NCBI RefSeq assembly: GCF_020422885.1
Contig: NZ_CP084622.1
Location: forward strand, 2,437,001 to 2,501,000
Origin: Mesobacillus sp. S13
Lineage (GTDB): Bacteria > Bacillota > Bacilli > Bacillales > Cytobacillaceae
Reading direction: 5' to 3'
DNA length: 64,000 nucleotides
In this document: positions 1 to 7,471 of the stretch, one piece after another
How positions within the stretch are numbered: the stretch's first letter is position 1
Layout of the letters: every line of letters starts with the position of its first letter
Notes under the pieces: generated by a model
Databases searched by the model: none
Seen by the model: only the letters and a program-made list of their open reading frames with translations
What the model was told of the DNA's origin: nothing
Position numbers and translations under genes: made by a program

Positions 1-609
1 ATATCCATTTCTTCGACGAAGACGAAAAAAGAAATTGAAAAGCTGCGCCCATTATCCTGGTCCAATCAGGCAATAGATCAAAGGGTAGCGGAAGGAACGG
101 AGATTGAATTTTGCGCTAATGCGATAAAACAGGAGTTTCCTGAAAAGCGGGACATTAGCATCACTCTGCCTGTGATGACATTCGAAGATGAAATCGAGAT
201 CGACCTTGGCGGCATCACATGCATTATTAAACATGTTGGAGGTGACCATGCTGACGATTCGGTGGTCATCTATGTCAAAGAGGAAAAGATATTGTTCCTG
301 GCAGACAGCTTTTATCCAGATATTTTTTCCGGGAAAGATAACTATACAGTCGATGGAATCAGGGAATTATTGAACAAACTTGAAGTCTTTGATGCAGACT
401 TTTATATTCTGTCGCATACCGGCATCTTATCTAAGCAACAGTTCGAGGAGGAAGTAAAACTCCTAAGATCCATCGCGGATCTGACAGAAAAATACGAAGG
501 AGTTTCAAAAGTGATCATTGACGAATACAGGAATATGGCTGGCAGGGACCTTAGCGAGGACGAACTTGAAACAGTACAATTTTTCGTCAATGGATTTGAT
601 ATGAAGTAG
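1..609 (+). CDS. MBL-fold metallo-hydrolase, C-terminal part (cut by window start)
   Basis: The frame is open from base 1 to the TAG at 607-609, so the N-terminus lies outside the window. What remains (about 202 residues) contains GGDHADDSVVIY followed by ILFLADSFYPDIF. This resembles the second half of a metallo-beta-lactamase fold hydrolase: a metal-binding loop written GGDH-x-DDS, then a β-strand with a D in LAD. The usual HxHxDH motif would lie upstream and is not seen. The C-terminal 80 residues are helical and charged. Substrate cannot be inferred. A good hairpin terminator follows at once, so this is the last gene of its unit. Confidence 0.65.
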   Translation: MSISSTKTKKEIEKLRPLSWSNQAIDQRVAEGTEIEFCANAIKQEFPEKRDISITLPVMTFEDEIEIDLGGITCIIKHVGGDHADDSVVIYVKEEKILFLADSFYPDIFSGKDNYTVDGIRELLNKLEVFDADFYILSHTGILSKQQFEEEVKLLRSIADLTEKYEGVSKVIIDEYRNMAGRDLSEDELETVQFFVNGFDMK

Positions 610-613
610 CAGC

Positions 614-641
614 AAAACACATCTGAAAAGGTGTGTTTTTG
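614..641 (+). terminator. Rho-independent terminator
   Basis: An 8-bp stem ACACATCT/AGGTGTGT closes a GAAA tetraloop and is followed by TTTTTGTGTTTT, a few bases after the stop of the MBL gene. Confidence 0.8.
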
Positions 642-811
642 TGTTTTATGTTGGGAATATACAGACAGAGGGCTCCAATCTAGAATGGTCTTTTTTTACA
701 GTAAATACAATTTTAATTGAATGGCAAACTGCTCTTTTAAATAGTATGGACAAAGTATAAATCCATACAGAAAACATATATCTCATAAAGGATGAAAAAG
801 GAGGAGATATT

Positions 812-1264
812 ATGCCAGAAGGAAAACACGATATTGTCATTGATGTTCCAATCGAACAGGTCTGGGATTTCGTAAAAGACATGGACAACTGGGCGCCATT
901 ATTGCCTGGATATATCAGCCATGAAAAGTTGAACGAAAAACAGTCCAATTGGACGTTCAAGGAAACAGTGGGTGTATTGAAGAAAAAAATCAGTTTGCAG
1001 GTGACTATCAAGGAATGGATTGAGCCGACTAGAGTGACTTTTGATTTAAAGGGAATCAATGAAAACCTCAGTGGTAACGGTTATTTTAACGCTGAAGCGC
1101 TGGATAAAAACCGGACAAAGATGACTGGTTATCTGGAAATGACCGCTGAAGGCGCACTTGCACCAGTTATGAATGCCGTAATGAAGACATCTTTGCCGAA
1201 AAGCGGCCAAGAGCTTACGACGGCAATCGCACAAAAGCTTGAGGAAAGAAAGGTAATCCGATAA
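812..1264 (+). CDS. SRPBCC/CoxG-like protein
   Basis: A 150-residue protein that starts at an ATG behind a strong AAAGGAGGAG site. It begins with KHDIVIDVPIEQVWDFVKDMDNWAPLLPGY, the N-terminal strand-helix of the START/SRPBCC fold. The middle and end (GNGYFNAEALDKNRTKMTGYLEMTAEGALAP, then a long C-terminal helix) fit CoxG, the carbon-monoxide dehydrogenase subunit G family. CoxG-like proteins bind hydrophobic ligands. No CO dehydrogenase genes are nearby, so a CO role is unlikely and the ligand is unknown. It is a single gene between two terminators. No convincing promoter was found in 650-811. Confidence 0.8.
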   Translation: MPEGKHDIVIDVPIEQVWDFVKDMDNWAPLLPGYISHEKLNEKQSNWTFKETVGVLKKKISLQVTIKEWIEPTRVTFDLKGINENLSGNGYFNAEALDKNRTKMTGYLEMTAEGALAPVMNAVMKTSLPKSGQELTTAIAQKLEERKVIR

Positions 1265-1272
1265 AAATTCGA

Positions 1273-1310
1273 GGGAGCCGGTTATCAACTGGCTCCCTAG
1301 TCTATTTTTT
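1273..1310. terminator. Bidirectional terminator between convergent genes
   Basis: An 11-bp stem (GGGAGCCGGTT with AACTGGCTCCC, one G-U) with a 3-base loop is followed on the plus strand by a T-rich run. It overlaps the stop codon of the minus-strand gene ending at 1297. Confidence 0.75.
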
Positions 1311-1605
1311 CTATTTTTACAGGTCCGTCAATTCGCCCGCTTTTATCAAAGTACACTAGAACGGAATCGCCATTTTCAATCTTCTCGTGGTCTGGCACTT
1401 TTTCCTTTTTAAAATAAATGCTTTTGCCATCTCTGCTTGCTCCGTAATATCCAGAATCATCTCTCTCGCTGATTGTGTATTCTTCGAAAATATACTCTGC
1501 TTCCGTCTCGTTCGAAGCTCTTTTGGCTTCATCCATTTCAACCTTCAAGTAAATCATCAATCCAAGAAGCATCGTCAATAAAAACAAGAACACTACCCTC
1601 ATCAT
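1297..1605 (-). CDS. Small membrane-anchored hypothetical protein
   Basis: 102 residues. The start is ATGATG behind GGAGGATGA; either Met could be used. Residues 3-20 are one hydrophobic segment (VVFLFLLTMLLGLMIYL), so this is a signal anchor or a single transmembrane helix. The rest is a soluble, acidic and lysine-rich domain with a small β-rich pattern (YYGASRDGKSIYFKKEKV, GDSVLVYFDKSGRIDGPVKIEKI) that looks OB-like. I do not recognise a family. It is transcribed toward the CoxG-like gene and shares its terminator. Confidence 0.6.
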   Translation of the reverse strand: MMRVVFLFLLTMLLGLMIYLKVEMDEAKRASNETEAEYIFEEYTISERDDSGYYGASRDGKSIYFKKEKVPDHEKIENGDSVLVYFDKSGRIDGPVKIEKID

Positions 1606-1682
1606 TCATCCTCCACTGCTTAATCCGTAAACATTATATGTTGAAGGCTTGTCTAAATGACTTAAACATTTAAAAAGTTTGC

Positions 1683-1688
1683 TATAAT
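1683..1688 (+). promoter_or_regulatory. Probable -10 box for the DUF2161 gene
   Basis: A perfect TATAAT lies 40 bp before the ATG at 1728. The -35 is weak (CTTAAA, 16 bp upstream). Confidence 0.45.
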
Positions 1689-1727
1689 GATAGGAAAAAC
1701 TGCCGGATAGACAGAAGGGTTTGACAC

Positions 1728-2441
1728 ATGACGAAACTATACGAAGCCGATTTATATGAGCCGATCCGCAAGCATTTTATAAAACAAGGCTATCGTGTCA
1801 ATGGTGAGGTGCACGATTGCGATTTAACAGCTGTAAAGGATGACGTTCTCATAATCGTGGAATTAAAACTAAATCTGAATATCGACCTTTTGCTTCAGGC
1901 TACGAGAAGGCAGCGCCTGACAGACCTTGTTTATATAGCTATTCCTAAGCCGAAACGGATCACGAGGAAACGATGGAATGATATTACACAATTGATCCAA
2001 AGGCTTGAGCTGGGGTTGATTATCGTATCATTTGCTGGTAACCGGAAGAAAGTTGAATTCAAGATTCACCCCGAACCTTATAAACGTATGACAAGCAAGA
2101 ACACCAGGAAAAAAGCTGCGCTGATCAAGGAGATAGAAGGAAGAAGCGCTGACTATAATATTGGCGGCAGCAGCAAAACCAAGATCATGACTGCCTACAA
2201 AGAAAATTGCATCCAAATCGCCTGTTATCTTGAAAAGCTCGGGCAAATGTCTCCAAAAGCACTGGTTGCTCTCGGAACAGGAAATAAAACGCCCTTGATT
2301 CTTCAGAAAAACTATTATAAGTGGTTTGAAAGAGTGGAGAGAGGCATTTATGTGATTACAGAGCAAGGAAAATCAGAACTCGAGGACTATCCAGAACTCG
2401 TGGAATATTATTTAAGTAAACTTGATCAGGAATCTACGTAA
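1728..2441 (+). CDS. DUF2161-type PD-(D/E)xK nuclease-like protein
   Basis: 237 residues. The N-terminal domain shows D32, then E45-L-K47 at the end of a hydrophobic strand (DVLIIVELKLN). This is the D...ExK arrangement of the PD-(D/E)xK phosphodiesterase fold, and it fits the DUF2161 family. The second half (from about residue 145) is basic and predicted helical, with IACYLEKLGQMSPKALVALGTGNKTPLILQKNYYKWFERVERGIYVIT, which resembles a winged-helix DNA-binding segment. An enzymatic role on nucleic acid is inferred from the fold only; no activity is known to me. It is monocistronic and followed by a repeat-bearing gap. Confidence 0.7.
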   Translation: MTKLYEADLYEPIRKHFIKQGYRVNGEVHDCDLTAVKDDVLIIVELKLNLNIDLLLQATRRQRLTDLVYIAIPKPKRITRKRWNDITQLIQRLELGLIIVSFAGNRKKVEFKIHPEPYKRMTSKNTRKKAALIKEIEGRSADYNIGGSSKTKIMTAYKENCIQIACYLEKLGQMSPKALVALGTGNKTPLILQKNYYKWFERVERGIYVITEQGKSELEDYPELVEYYLSKLDQEST

Positions 2442-2561
2442 CATACTGTTTAGTAAGAGTAATTTCTATGTGGTTAATGACCGCAAGTGGCGGTAGTGAA
2501 TATGCAGTTGGCCGAGATACCATTTTTGCTCACCTGGAAAAAAGCGCTCGAAATTTCCAGT

Positions 2562-2656
2562 TCGCCAATAAATTTAAATTTTCGCCAATAAAGAGAGAGA
2601 AACCGCCAATAAAACGAAATTATCGCCAATAAAATTGTGAAAATTGCCAATAAAAT
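2562..2656. repeat. Tandem repeat A: five units, 20-21 bp period
   Basis: Five copies of a TCGCCAATAAAA-like core have GCCAATA at 2564, 2584, 2605, 2625 and 2646 (steps of 20, 21, 20 and 21 bp). The 3' half of each unit is AT-rich and variable. The array lies in the 385-bp gap between convergent genes (2442-2826), which otherwise holds only a short inverted repeat (ACCGC-AAGTG-GCGGT at 2480-2494) and the terminator at 2783. Confidence 0.85.
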
Positions 2657-2782
2657 GCATTAGCCATTATGATCTTATAGAACTGAACCATAGATTTACT
2701 CATTTTCGATTAGAAGGACAAAAACAAACTGCGGTAAAAAAATATAATTGTACGCAAGGGGAATCTCCTCAATAAATTCCTT

Positions 2783-2828
2783 AAAAAAACGTGGCAGAAA
2801 ACAAAATCGTTTTCTGCCACGTTTTTTT
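2783..2828. terminator. Strong bidirectional terminator
   Basis: A perfect stem of about 20 bp (A-run plus GTGGCAGAAAAC paired with GTTTTCTGCCAC plus T-run) has a 6-base loop. A and T runs on both sides let it serve both the minus-strand TetR gene and any plus-strand transcript. Confidence 0.9.
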
Positions 2829-3696
2829 ATGCTTTTTCAAGCAGGTTCTCATCAATTAAAGCTTGTAAGTCGTTAATTTCATTGGCATCGACTTCTTTCA
2901 TTGAATGAAGGACACTATCAATCAGGAATTTTCTTGGTGAGGATGAACGGAGGATTTCTTCCTCAATGAATTCAAGCTTCCTTATATAATCAGTGTTATT
3001 GCAGACTGGCTTTTTCAAGCGCGAGATGACTGTATGAATTTTAATCCTCCAGTCAAGTTCCTCTGATTTGGAAACAGGCAGCCACTTCTCCATGATTTCT
3101 GGTGCTACTAATTGTTCCCCGGAAAACACAAGCTCATCTAGCATATTCAAAATTCGAGTAACGCTATACCGAACAACAGGGTGCAAACTCGATGTTTCTC
3201 CGTTCGCTTTACGATGGAACCTGATGTTCTGGAGAAGGATGCCATTAAGCATGATTGCCGCATCAAGAAGATATGGCTGTGTACTTACGTCCGTTATTTG
3301 CCCAAGTCGTTCAGCGAACCAGCGTAATACCTTCATTTGTCCTACTTCGATGAATTGTTTCAGTTCTTTGTCTCCTGAGAAATACACTTCTTCAAAAAGA
3401 GGAATGATCTTATTTTCACGGTTAGCGTTCACCTGAAATTCGATTTGATTGATGAAAATTTCCGCGTCCCCAGGATCTTTACCAAGCAACATGCCATTCC
3501 GTTCATATTCCATCTTACGGAAAGCTGTTCTGAAAATATCCATAAGCAGCTCGTTCTTAGACGAAAAATAATTATAGAAGGTTCCTTTTGATATTCCGCT
3601 GAAATCCAGGATATCCTGAATAGAGGTGGTCTGAAATCCTTTTTCGATAAAAAGCTGGTGTGCTTTTTCAATTACATGGCGTTTTCTGTCGTTCAT
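2827..3696 (-). CDS. TetR-family transcriptional regulator, divergent from MFS exporter
   Basis: 289 residues, long for TetR (usual length about 190-220). The start is ATG behind AGGGTGATGAA. The N-terminal DNA-binding domain is clear: HVIEKAHQLFIEKGFQTTSIQDILDFSGISKGTFYNYFSSKNELL (residues 7-52), a classic helix-turn-helix with the FYNYF signature. The C-terminal two thirds is helical, ligand-binding and not conserved enough for me to name a ligand. It is divergently transcribed from the MFS exporter, and two inverted repeats lie in the 185-bp gap. It most likely represses the exporter and itself, as in other TetR/efflux pairs. Confidence 0.88.
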   Translation of the reverse strand: MNDRKRHVIEKAHQLFIEKGFQTTSIQDILDFSGISKGTFYNYFSSKNELLMDIFRTAFRKMEYERNGMLLGKDPGDAEIFINQIEFQVNANRENKIIPLFEEVYFSGDKELKQFIEVGQMKVLRWFAERLGQITDVSTQPYLLDAAIMLNGILLQNIRFHRKANGETSSLHPVVRYSVTRILNMLDELVFSGEQLVAPEIMEKWLPVSKSEELDWRIKIHTVISRLKKPVCNNTDYIRKLEFIEEEILRSSSPRKFLIDSVLHSMKEVDANEINDLQALIDENLLEKA

Positions 3697-3760
3697 TTCA
3701 TCACCCTGACCTTTTTTGTACCGGTTGTATAAAAAATATACTACATTAAATTTTCGGACA

Positions 3761-3778
3761 TTACAAATCCCTTTGTAA
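3761..3778. promoter_or_regulatory. Inverted repeat, possible second TetR site
   Basis: TTACAAA-TCCC-TTTGTAA is a 7-bp perfect inverted repeat with a 4-base spacer. Its arms share TTACAAA/TTTGT with the stronger palindrome at 3841, but the spacing differs, so it may be a second operator or chance. Confidence 0.4.
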
Positions 3779-3794
3779 AGGTGATTTAAAACCG

Positions 3795-3823
3795 TTGCAA
3801 AAATTGGACCGATGGTATATGCT
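3795..3823 (+). promoter_or_regulatory. SigA-type promoter of the MFS gene
   Basis: TTGCAA, 17 bp, then TATGCT. This puts the start of transcription near 3830, immediately before the palindromic operator. Confidence 0.65.
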
Positions 3824-3840
3824 AGTGTCTATGCAATTAC

Positions 3841-3864
3841 ATTGTTTACAAATTTGTGAACAAT
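3841..3864. promoter_or_regulatory. Palindromic operator, likely bound by the divergent TetR
   Basis: A 24-bp palindrome with a single mismatched pair and core TTTACAAATTTGTGAA. It sits just downstream of the inferred transcription start of the MFS gene and 17 bp before its start codon, a position that would block elongation or initiation when occupied. Confidence 0.7.
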
Positions 3865-3881
3865 CTAGGGGGAAATAAAGA

Positions 3882-5420
3882 ATGGAACAGAATATGAAAA
3901 CACCTGACAAACCGCCCTATGGAATACTGGCGGTATTAATTGTTGGAGCATTTATTGCATTTTTAAATAATACATTGCTCAATATAGCTTTGCCTTCCAT
4001 AATGACTGATTTGAAGGTCGAAGCAACAACAGTTCAATGGCTTACGACTGGCTTCATGCTTGTAAGCGGTGTGATGATCCCGCTTAGTGCCTATTTGATT
4101 CAAAAATATTCGGTAAGACGATTATTCTTGACAGCAATGGGTTTGTTTACAGCCGGTACGATTTTAGCCGGAGCAGCTCATATTTTCCCGCTTTTATTGG
4201 CAGGAAGGATGATTCAGGCTTCCGGGACGGCAATCATGATGCCGTTATTGATGAATGTTATGCTTGTCAGCTTTCCGATTGAAAAACGAGGAACGGCAAT
4301 GGGTGTATTCGGTCTGGTCCTAATGTTCGCTCCAGCTATTGGACCGACACTTTCAGGGTGGCTCATCGAGCATTACGACTGGAGAATGCTTTTCCATTTT
4401 GTCACACCAATCGCAGCTATTGTCCTTTTACTTGGGTTCTTCATGCTAAAAGATAAAAAAGAAAAAGTACAGATGCGTCTCGACATTATCTCTTTATCCT
4501 TATCAAGTATCGGTTTTGGCGGACTGTTGTACGGTTTCAGCTCTGCTGGATCGAAAGGTTGGGACAGTCCGCATGTCTATCTGACACTGACAGTCGGGGC
4601 GGTTTCACTTATTGTCTTTATCCTTCGCCAATTAAGCCAGGATAATCCAATGCTAAACTTCAGGATCTATAAGTATCCAATGTTCGCTTTATCTTCTGTG
4701 ATTTCAATGATTGTCACAATGGCCATGTTCTCAGGAATGCTGTTGCTGCCGATTTACGTACAGACCATCCGCGGAATTTCTCCATTGGATGCAGGATTGA
4801 TGTTATTGCCCGGCGCGATTGCCATGGCGATCATGTCTCCTATCACGGGAAGATTATTTGATAAATTTGGCGGCCGTGCTTTGGCGTTAATAGGTTTGAC
4901 CATTACGCTTGTGACTAGCTACTATTTCAGCAAGCTATCAATGGAAACAACATACACACAGCTGATCATCCTCTATACAGTTCGCATGTTCGGCATGTCG
5001 ATGGTGAATATGCCCGTTAATACAAACGGACTTAACCAGTTGCCTGCACGTTATTATCCACATGGCACGGCTATGAACAATACGATGCAGCAGGTATCCG
5101 GAGCAATTGGAACAGCATTGCTGGTCACTGTCATGTCCATGCGCGCGGAATCATATGGGAAAGAATTAGCTGCTTCAGCGCTAAAAGAGGCTTCAGCAGC
5201 AGGAAATGCCGTAACACCTGCAGTTCAGGCAGAAATGCAACAGCAGATTGCCATGCAGGCTATGCTCCACGGAATCAATGACGCATTTTATGTCACTGTA
5301 TTTTTATCAGCCATCGCTTTGGTACTTGCTTTCTTTATCAAACGAGCTACACAGGCAGAAGACACAATTGGCAAAAAATCCCCAGTTAAGAAGCAAAGTG
5401 CTAAATTGGTCAATAATTAA
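3882..5420 (+). CDS. DHA2-family (EmrB/QacA-type) MFS multidrug exporter
   Basis: 512 residues, the usual length for 14-helix DHA2 transporters. The start is ATG behind AGGGGGAAA. The first helix carries FIAFLNNTLLNIALPSI, matching the DHA2 motif around helix 1 with the usual D replaced by N. Helix 5 has GLVLMFAPAIGPTLSGWLIEHYDWRMLFHF, the G-x-x-x-GPxxGG antiporter motif C followed by the family's W-R-x-x-F signature. Function: proton-coupled drug or toxic-compound export at the membrane, substrate unknown. Control is probably by the divergent TetR through the palindrome in its leader. Confidence 0.92.
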   Translation: MEQNMKTPDKPPYGILAVLIVGAFIAFLNNTLLNIALPSIMTDLKVEATTVQWLTTGFMLVSGVMIPLSAYLIQKYSVRRLFLTAMGLFTAGTILAGAAHIFPLLLAGRMIQASGTAIMMPLLMNVMLVSFPIEKRGTAMGVFGLVLMFAPAIGPTLSGWLIEHYDWRMLFHFVTPIAAIVLLLGFFMLKDKKEKVQMRLDIISLSLSSIGFGGLLYGFSSAGSKGWDSPHVYLTLTVGAVSLIVFILRQLSQDNPMLNFRIYKYPMFALSSVISMIVTMAMFSGMLLLPIYVQTIRGISPLDAGLMLLPGAIAMAIMSPITGRLFDKFGGRALALIGLTITLVTSYYFSKLSMETTYTQLIILYTVRMFGMSMVNMPVNTNGLNQLPARYYPHGTAMNNTMQQVSGAIGTALLVTVMSMRAESYGKELAASALKEASAAGNAVTPAVQAEMQQQIAMQAMLHGINDAFYVTVFLSAIALVLAFFIKRATQAEDTIGKKSPVKKQSAKLVNN

Positions 5421-5426
5421 TTCATT

Positions 5427-5449
5427 CCCCCTGTTTCCAGGGGGTTTTT
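5427..5449 (+). terminator. Terminator of the MFS gene
   Basis: CCCCCTG-TTTC-CAGGGGG followed by TTTTT. Confidence 0.9.
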
Positions 5450-5492
5450 GTATAATTGGAAGTGAACTCATTCTAACCGAGGAGACCGGATT

Positions 5493-5831
5493 ATGGAAAA
5501 AATATCAGAAATGCTCGCGCAAAAGCAACTTGATGCCTATAATAAACAAGATTTAGAAGAGTTTTTATCTGTGTATAGTGATGATGTGATCATCATGGAT
5601 TTTCCCGGCAATAAGGTAATGACTAAGGGCATTGATGAAATGCGGATAAGATATCGCCAGCTTTTTAAGGAGCATCCAAATAATCATGCGGAATTATTGG
5701 CAAGGATCGTCCATGGCAATAGAGTAGTCGACCATGAACTTGTCACAGGCAGGGCAAATTCCACACCCAAAAAAGCTGTCGCCATATATGAAATAGATGG
5801 CGAGAAGATAGCAAAAGTATGGTTTTTATAA
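5493..5831 (+). CDS. SnoaL-like / NTF2-fold protein
   Basis: 112 residues. The start is ATG behind GAGGAG. It has the NTF2-like cone-fold pattern: an N-terminal helix pair (KQLDAYNKQDLEEFLSVYSDDVIIMDFPGN), then GIDEMRIRYRQLFKEHP, and a β-sheet ending in IYEIDGEKIAKVWFL. This matches SnoaL-like/steroid-isomerase-like domain proteins, a fold used by many enzymes and binding proteins. Catalytic residues cannot be assigned. It is monocistronic, with a terminator directly after the stop. Confidence 0.8.
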   Translation: MEKISEMLAQKQLDAYNKQDLEEFLSVYSDDVIIMDFPGNKVMTKGIDEMRIRYRQLFKEHPNNHAELLARIVHGNRVVDHELVTGRANSTPKKAVAIYEIDGEKIAKVWFL

Positions 5832-5839
5832 AATGAAAA

Positions 5840-5885
5840 AAATAAAGCCAGCACTCCTATTAACATCAGGATGCTGGCTTTATTT
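5840..5885. terminator. Terminator after the SnoaL-like gene
   Basis: A 14-bp perfect stem, AAATAAAGCCAGCA with TGCTGGCTTTATTT, around an 18-base loop that itself has short pairing. Confidence 0.85.
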
Positions 5886-6031
5886 CTTTGTGGCGAACGA
5901 ATATAGGTGTTGCTCAGGGTGAATCAATTCGTCATTTCAAAACTGTAAAAGCTGACCATTACAGGTTCAGTAATACCATTATAATTTCGTTTTCAAAGGG
6001 GAATCTATCCTTAAATAAACAGAAAAAAGAA

Positions 6032-6187
6032 GTGAGGCAGCTGGAAATTAGCAAAGGCCGCATCCTCTTGTTACACAAATTGTTTATTAGAAAGATTAAT
6101 TCGCATGAATACCGACGGATGATGAACAGACTTAACCTGCCTCTGCTTGGTGAAGGACCTGATTATAGGCTGAAAACTATGTGGTGA
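6032..6187 (+). CDS. Possible small protein (weak)
   Basis: A 51-codon frame starts with GTG and encodes a basic peptide (RILLLHKLFIRKINSHEYRRMMNRLNLPLLGEGPDYRLKTMW). The frame stays open upstream to 5888 but enters the preceding terminator. No good ribosome binding site is seen, so it may be non-coding or a remnant. No family recognised. The surrounding stretch 5886-6294 otherwise shows nothing I can name. Confidence 0.25.
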   Translation: MRQLEISKGRILLLHKLFIRKINSHEYRRMMNRLNLPLLGEGPDYRLKTMW

Positions 6188-6294
6188 AATCCATGAGTAA
6201 CGTCATTCTGATTGAAGACTTAAACATTCTCAGAGAAAAAAATCAATGAGTTGAAGTTCACTATAGATTGAATCATGAAAGGAGGTCTGCCGAT

Positions 6295-6441
6295 ATGCAT
6301 AAGGATAAAGCAGGTCACGAGAGTGAGGTAGCTCAACTATTCGGACTGGATGAAGAAACAAGTTTGCAATCGGTTAATTTTGCGACAACTGAAAATCCTC
6401 TGTTAAATGAATATTTCCAGGAGGAACAGGAAAATAAATAA
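6295..6441 (+). CDS. 48-residue acidic small protein
   Basis: It starts with ATG seven bases after a perfect AAGGAGGT site, one of the best in the window, which is the main evidence that it is real. The peptide is MHKDKAGHESEVAQLFGLDE followed by a polar acidic stretch ending LLNEYFQEEQENK. No membrane segment, cysteines or known motif. I do not recognise the family; the length and charge are typical of small sporulation or stress proteins, but this is only a resemblance. It converges on the SGNH hydrolase gene. Confidence 0.6.
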   Translation: MHKDKAGHESEVAQLFGLDEETSLQSVNFATTENPLLNEYFQEEQENK

Positions 6442-6463
6442 AAGCCAGGCGTAAGGCCCAGCT
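6442..6463 (-). terminator. Weak terminator of the SGNH hydrolase gene
   Basis: On the minus strand AGCTGGGC-CTTAC-GCCTGGCT (8 bp, two G-U) is followed by TTTATTTATTTT. Confidence 0.5.
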
Positions 6464-7299
6464 TAATTTTCGCGGTTTGCCAGTACGGCATCCGCTTTCT
6501 GCTGTTGTTGAAATTGCTTTAGCATCTGACTTGATATTGCCGTATTCCCTGATAGGTTCGGGTGCACTCCATCACTAGCCAGGTACTCGAGGTTTTTGCT
6601 GTTAATGACATTCGTGGTTTGAACCACGATAGAAGACGATGTGTTATTTGCAGCTTCGTAAATCATTAAATTCCACTGCGGAAGAAGCTTATCTGCCAAT
6701 GAGTAAAATTGATGATCTGCTGGCATCGGGTTATAAAGCTCCATGAGGACGATCGTTGCTGATGGATTCAATTCTTGAATTCTTGAAGTGATTTCAGCAA
6801 GGTTTTGAGAAAACACTTCCTGCAGACTGTCGAAGGATTTAAGGGTACTATATATATCGCTCTTTTTGACCAATTTAAGAATGTCATTGCCACCGACGTT
6901 GACAGTGATGATGTCAGCCTCTTTGATTGCTTCGTCGTACACTCCATCCTGAACCAGAACGTTCAGCCTCTCGCTTGTAATCCCAATCACACCTTCATTT
7001 TGTGAAAGAACTTGTTTGCCAGTTTCCACACCTAGCTGGGAGGAGAATTGACTGATGATATTTTCTTCATCCGGGATTCGGTATCCACGGATAATTGAGT
7101 CACCGAGTGCAAGGTGATTGATGGTACTTTCAGAAGAGGTACGATAATAATCTATATAAGTGAGCTTATTAGTCTTTTCAGTATTGGGTGCATGTTCCTG
7201 CTTGATTTTGTTTATCTGGTATTGTGGATAATAGATCCAGGCGGAAAACGACAAAAGAGCAAGCAAAGACGACAGAAGAAGAAATTTGATGATTTTCAT
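6463..7299 (-). CDS. Secreted/anchored SGNH (GDSL) hydrolase
   Basis: 278 residues. The start is ATG behind GAGGAGTG. Residues 4-23 form a hydrophobic signal or anchor. The SGNH blocks are all present: block I LALGDSII (Ser nucleophile in GDS), a Gly in the second block (EGVIGITSERL), block III NVGGNDIL (Asn) and block V DGVHPN (Asp and His). It should be an extracytoplasmic serine esterase or lipase acting on acyl or acetyl esters, similar to YpmR-like proteins of Bacillus; the substrate is unknown. It is monocistronic. Confidence 0.88.
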   Translation of the reverse strand: MKIIKFLLLSSLLALLSFSAWIYYPQYQINKIKQEHAPNTEKTNKLTYIDYYRTSSESTINHLALGDSIIRGYRIPDEENIISQFSSQLGVETGKQVLSQNEGVIGITSERLNVLVQDGVYDEAIKEADIITVNVGGNDILKLVKKSDIYSTLKSFDSLQEVFSQNLAEITSRIQELNPSATIVLMELYNPMPADHQFYSLADKLLPQWNLMIYEAANNTSSSIVVQTTNVINSKNLEYLASDGVHPNLSGNTAISSQMLKQFQQQQKADAVLANREN

Positions 7300-7471
7300 G
7301 GTGAATCACTCCTCGATATACTTCTATTGTATCAAGGATTGCAAAGGAAATAATTAGGGGGGTATTTCCATTTTTAAAATAATAATAATATTTCGTGATT
7401 CAAAAAAATTTCGGTTCCTGAAATGATATTTTGTTATAATTATGTAATTACTATATTCAAGGAGTATACAG

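Noticed and set aside
812..1264. CoxG-like gene as evidence for carbon monoxide oxidation
   Set aside because: No CO dehydrogenase subunits or accessory genes are in the window; CoxG-like SRPBCC proteins are common outside that system.
5888..6031. N-terminal extension of the frame ending at 6187 as a 99-residue protein
   Set aside because: It would start (TTG) immediately after the preceding terminator with no ribosome binding site; only the 3' part is kept, at low confidence.
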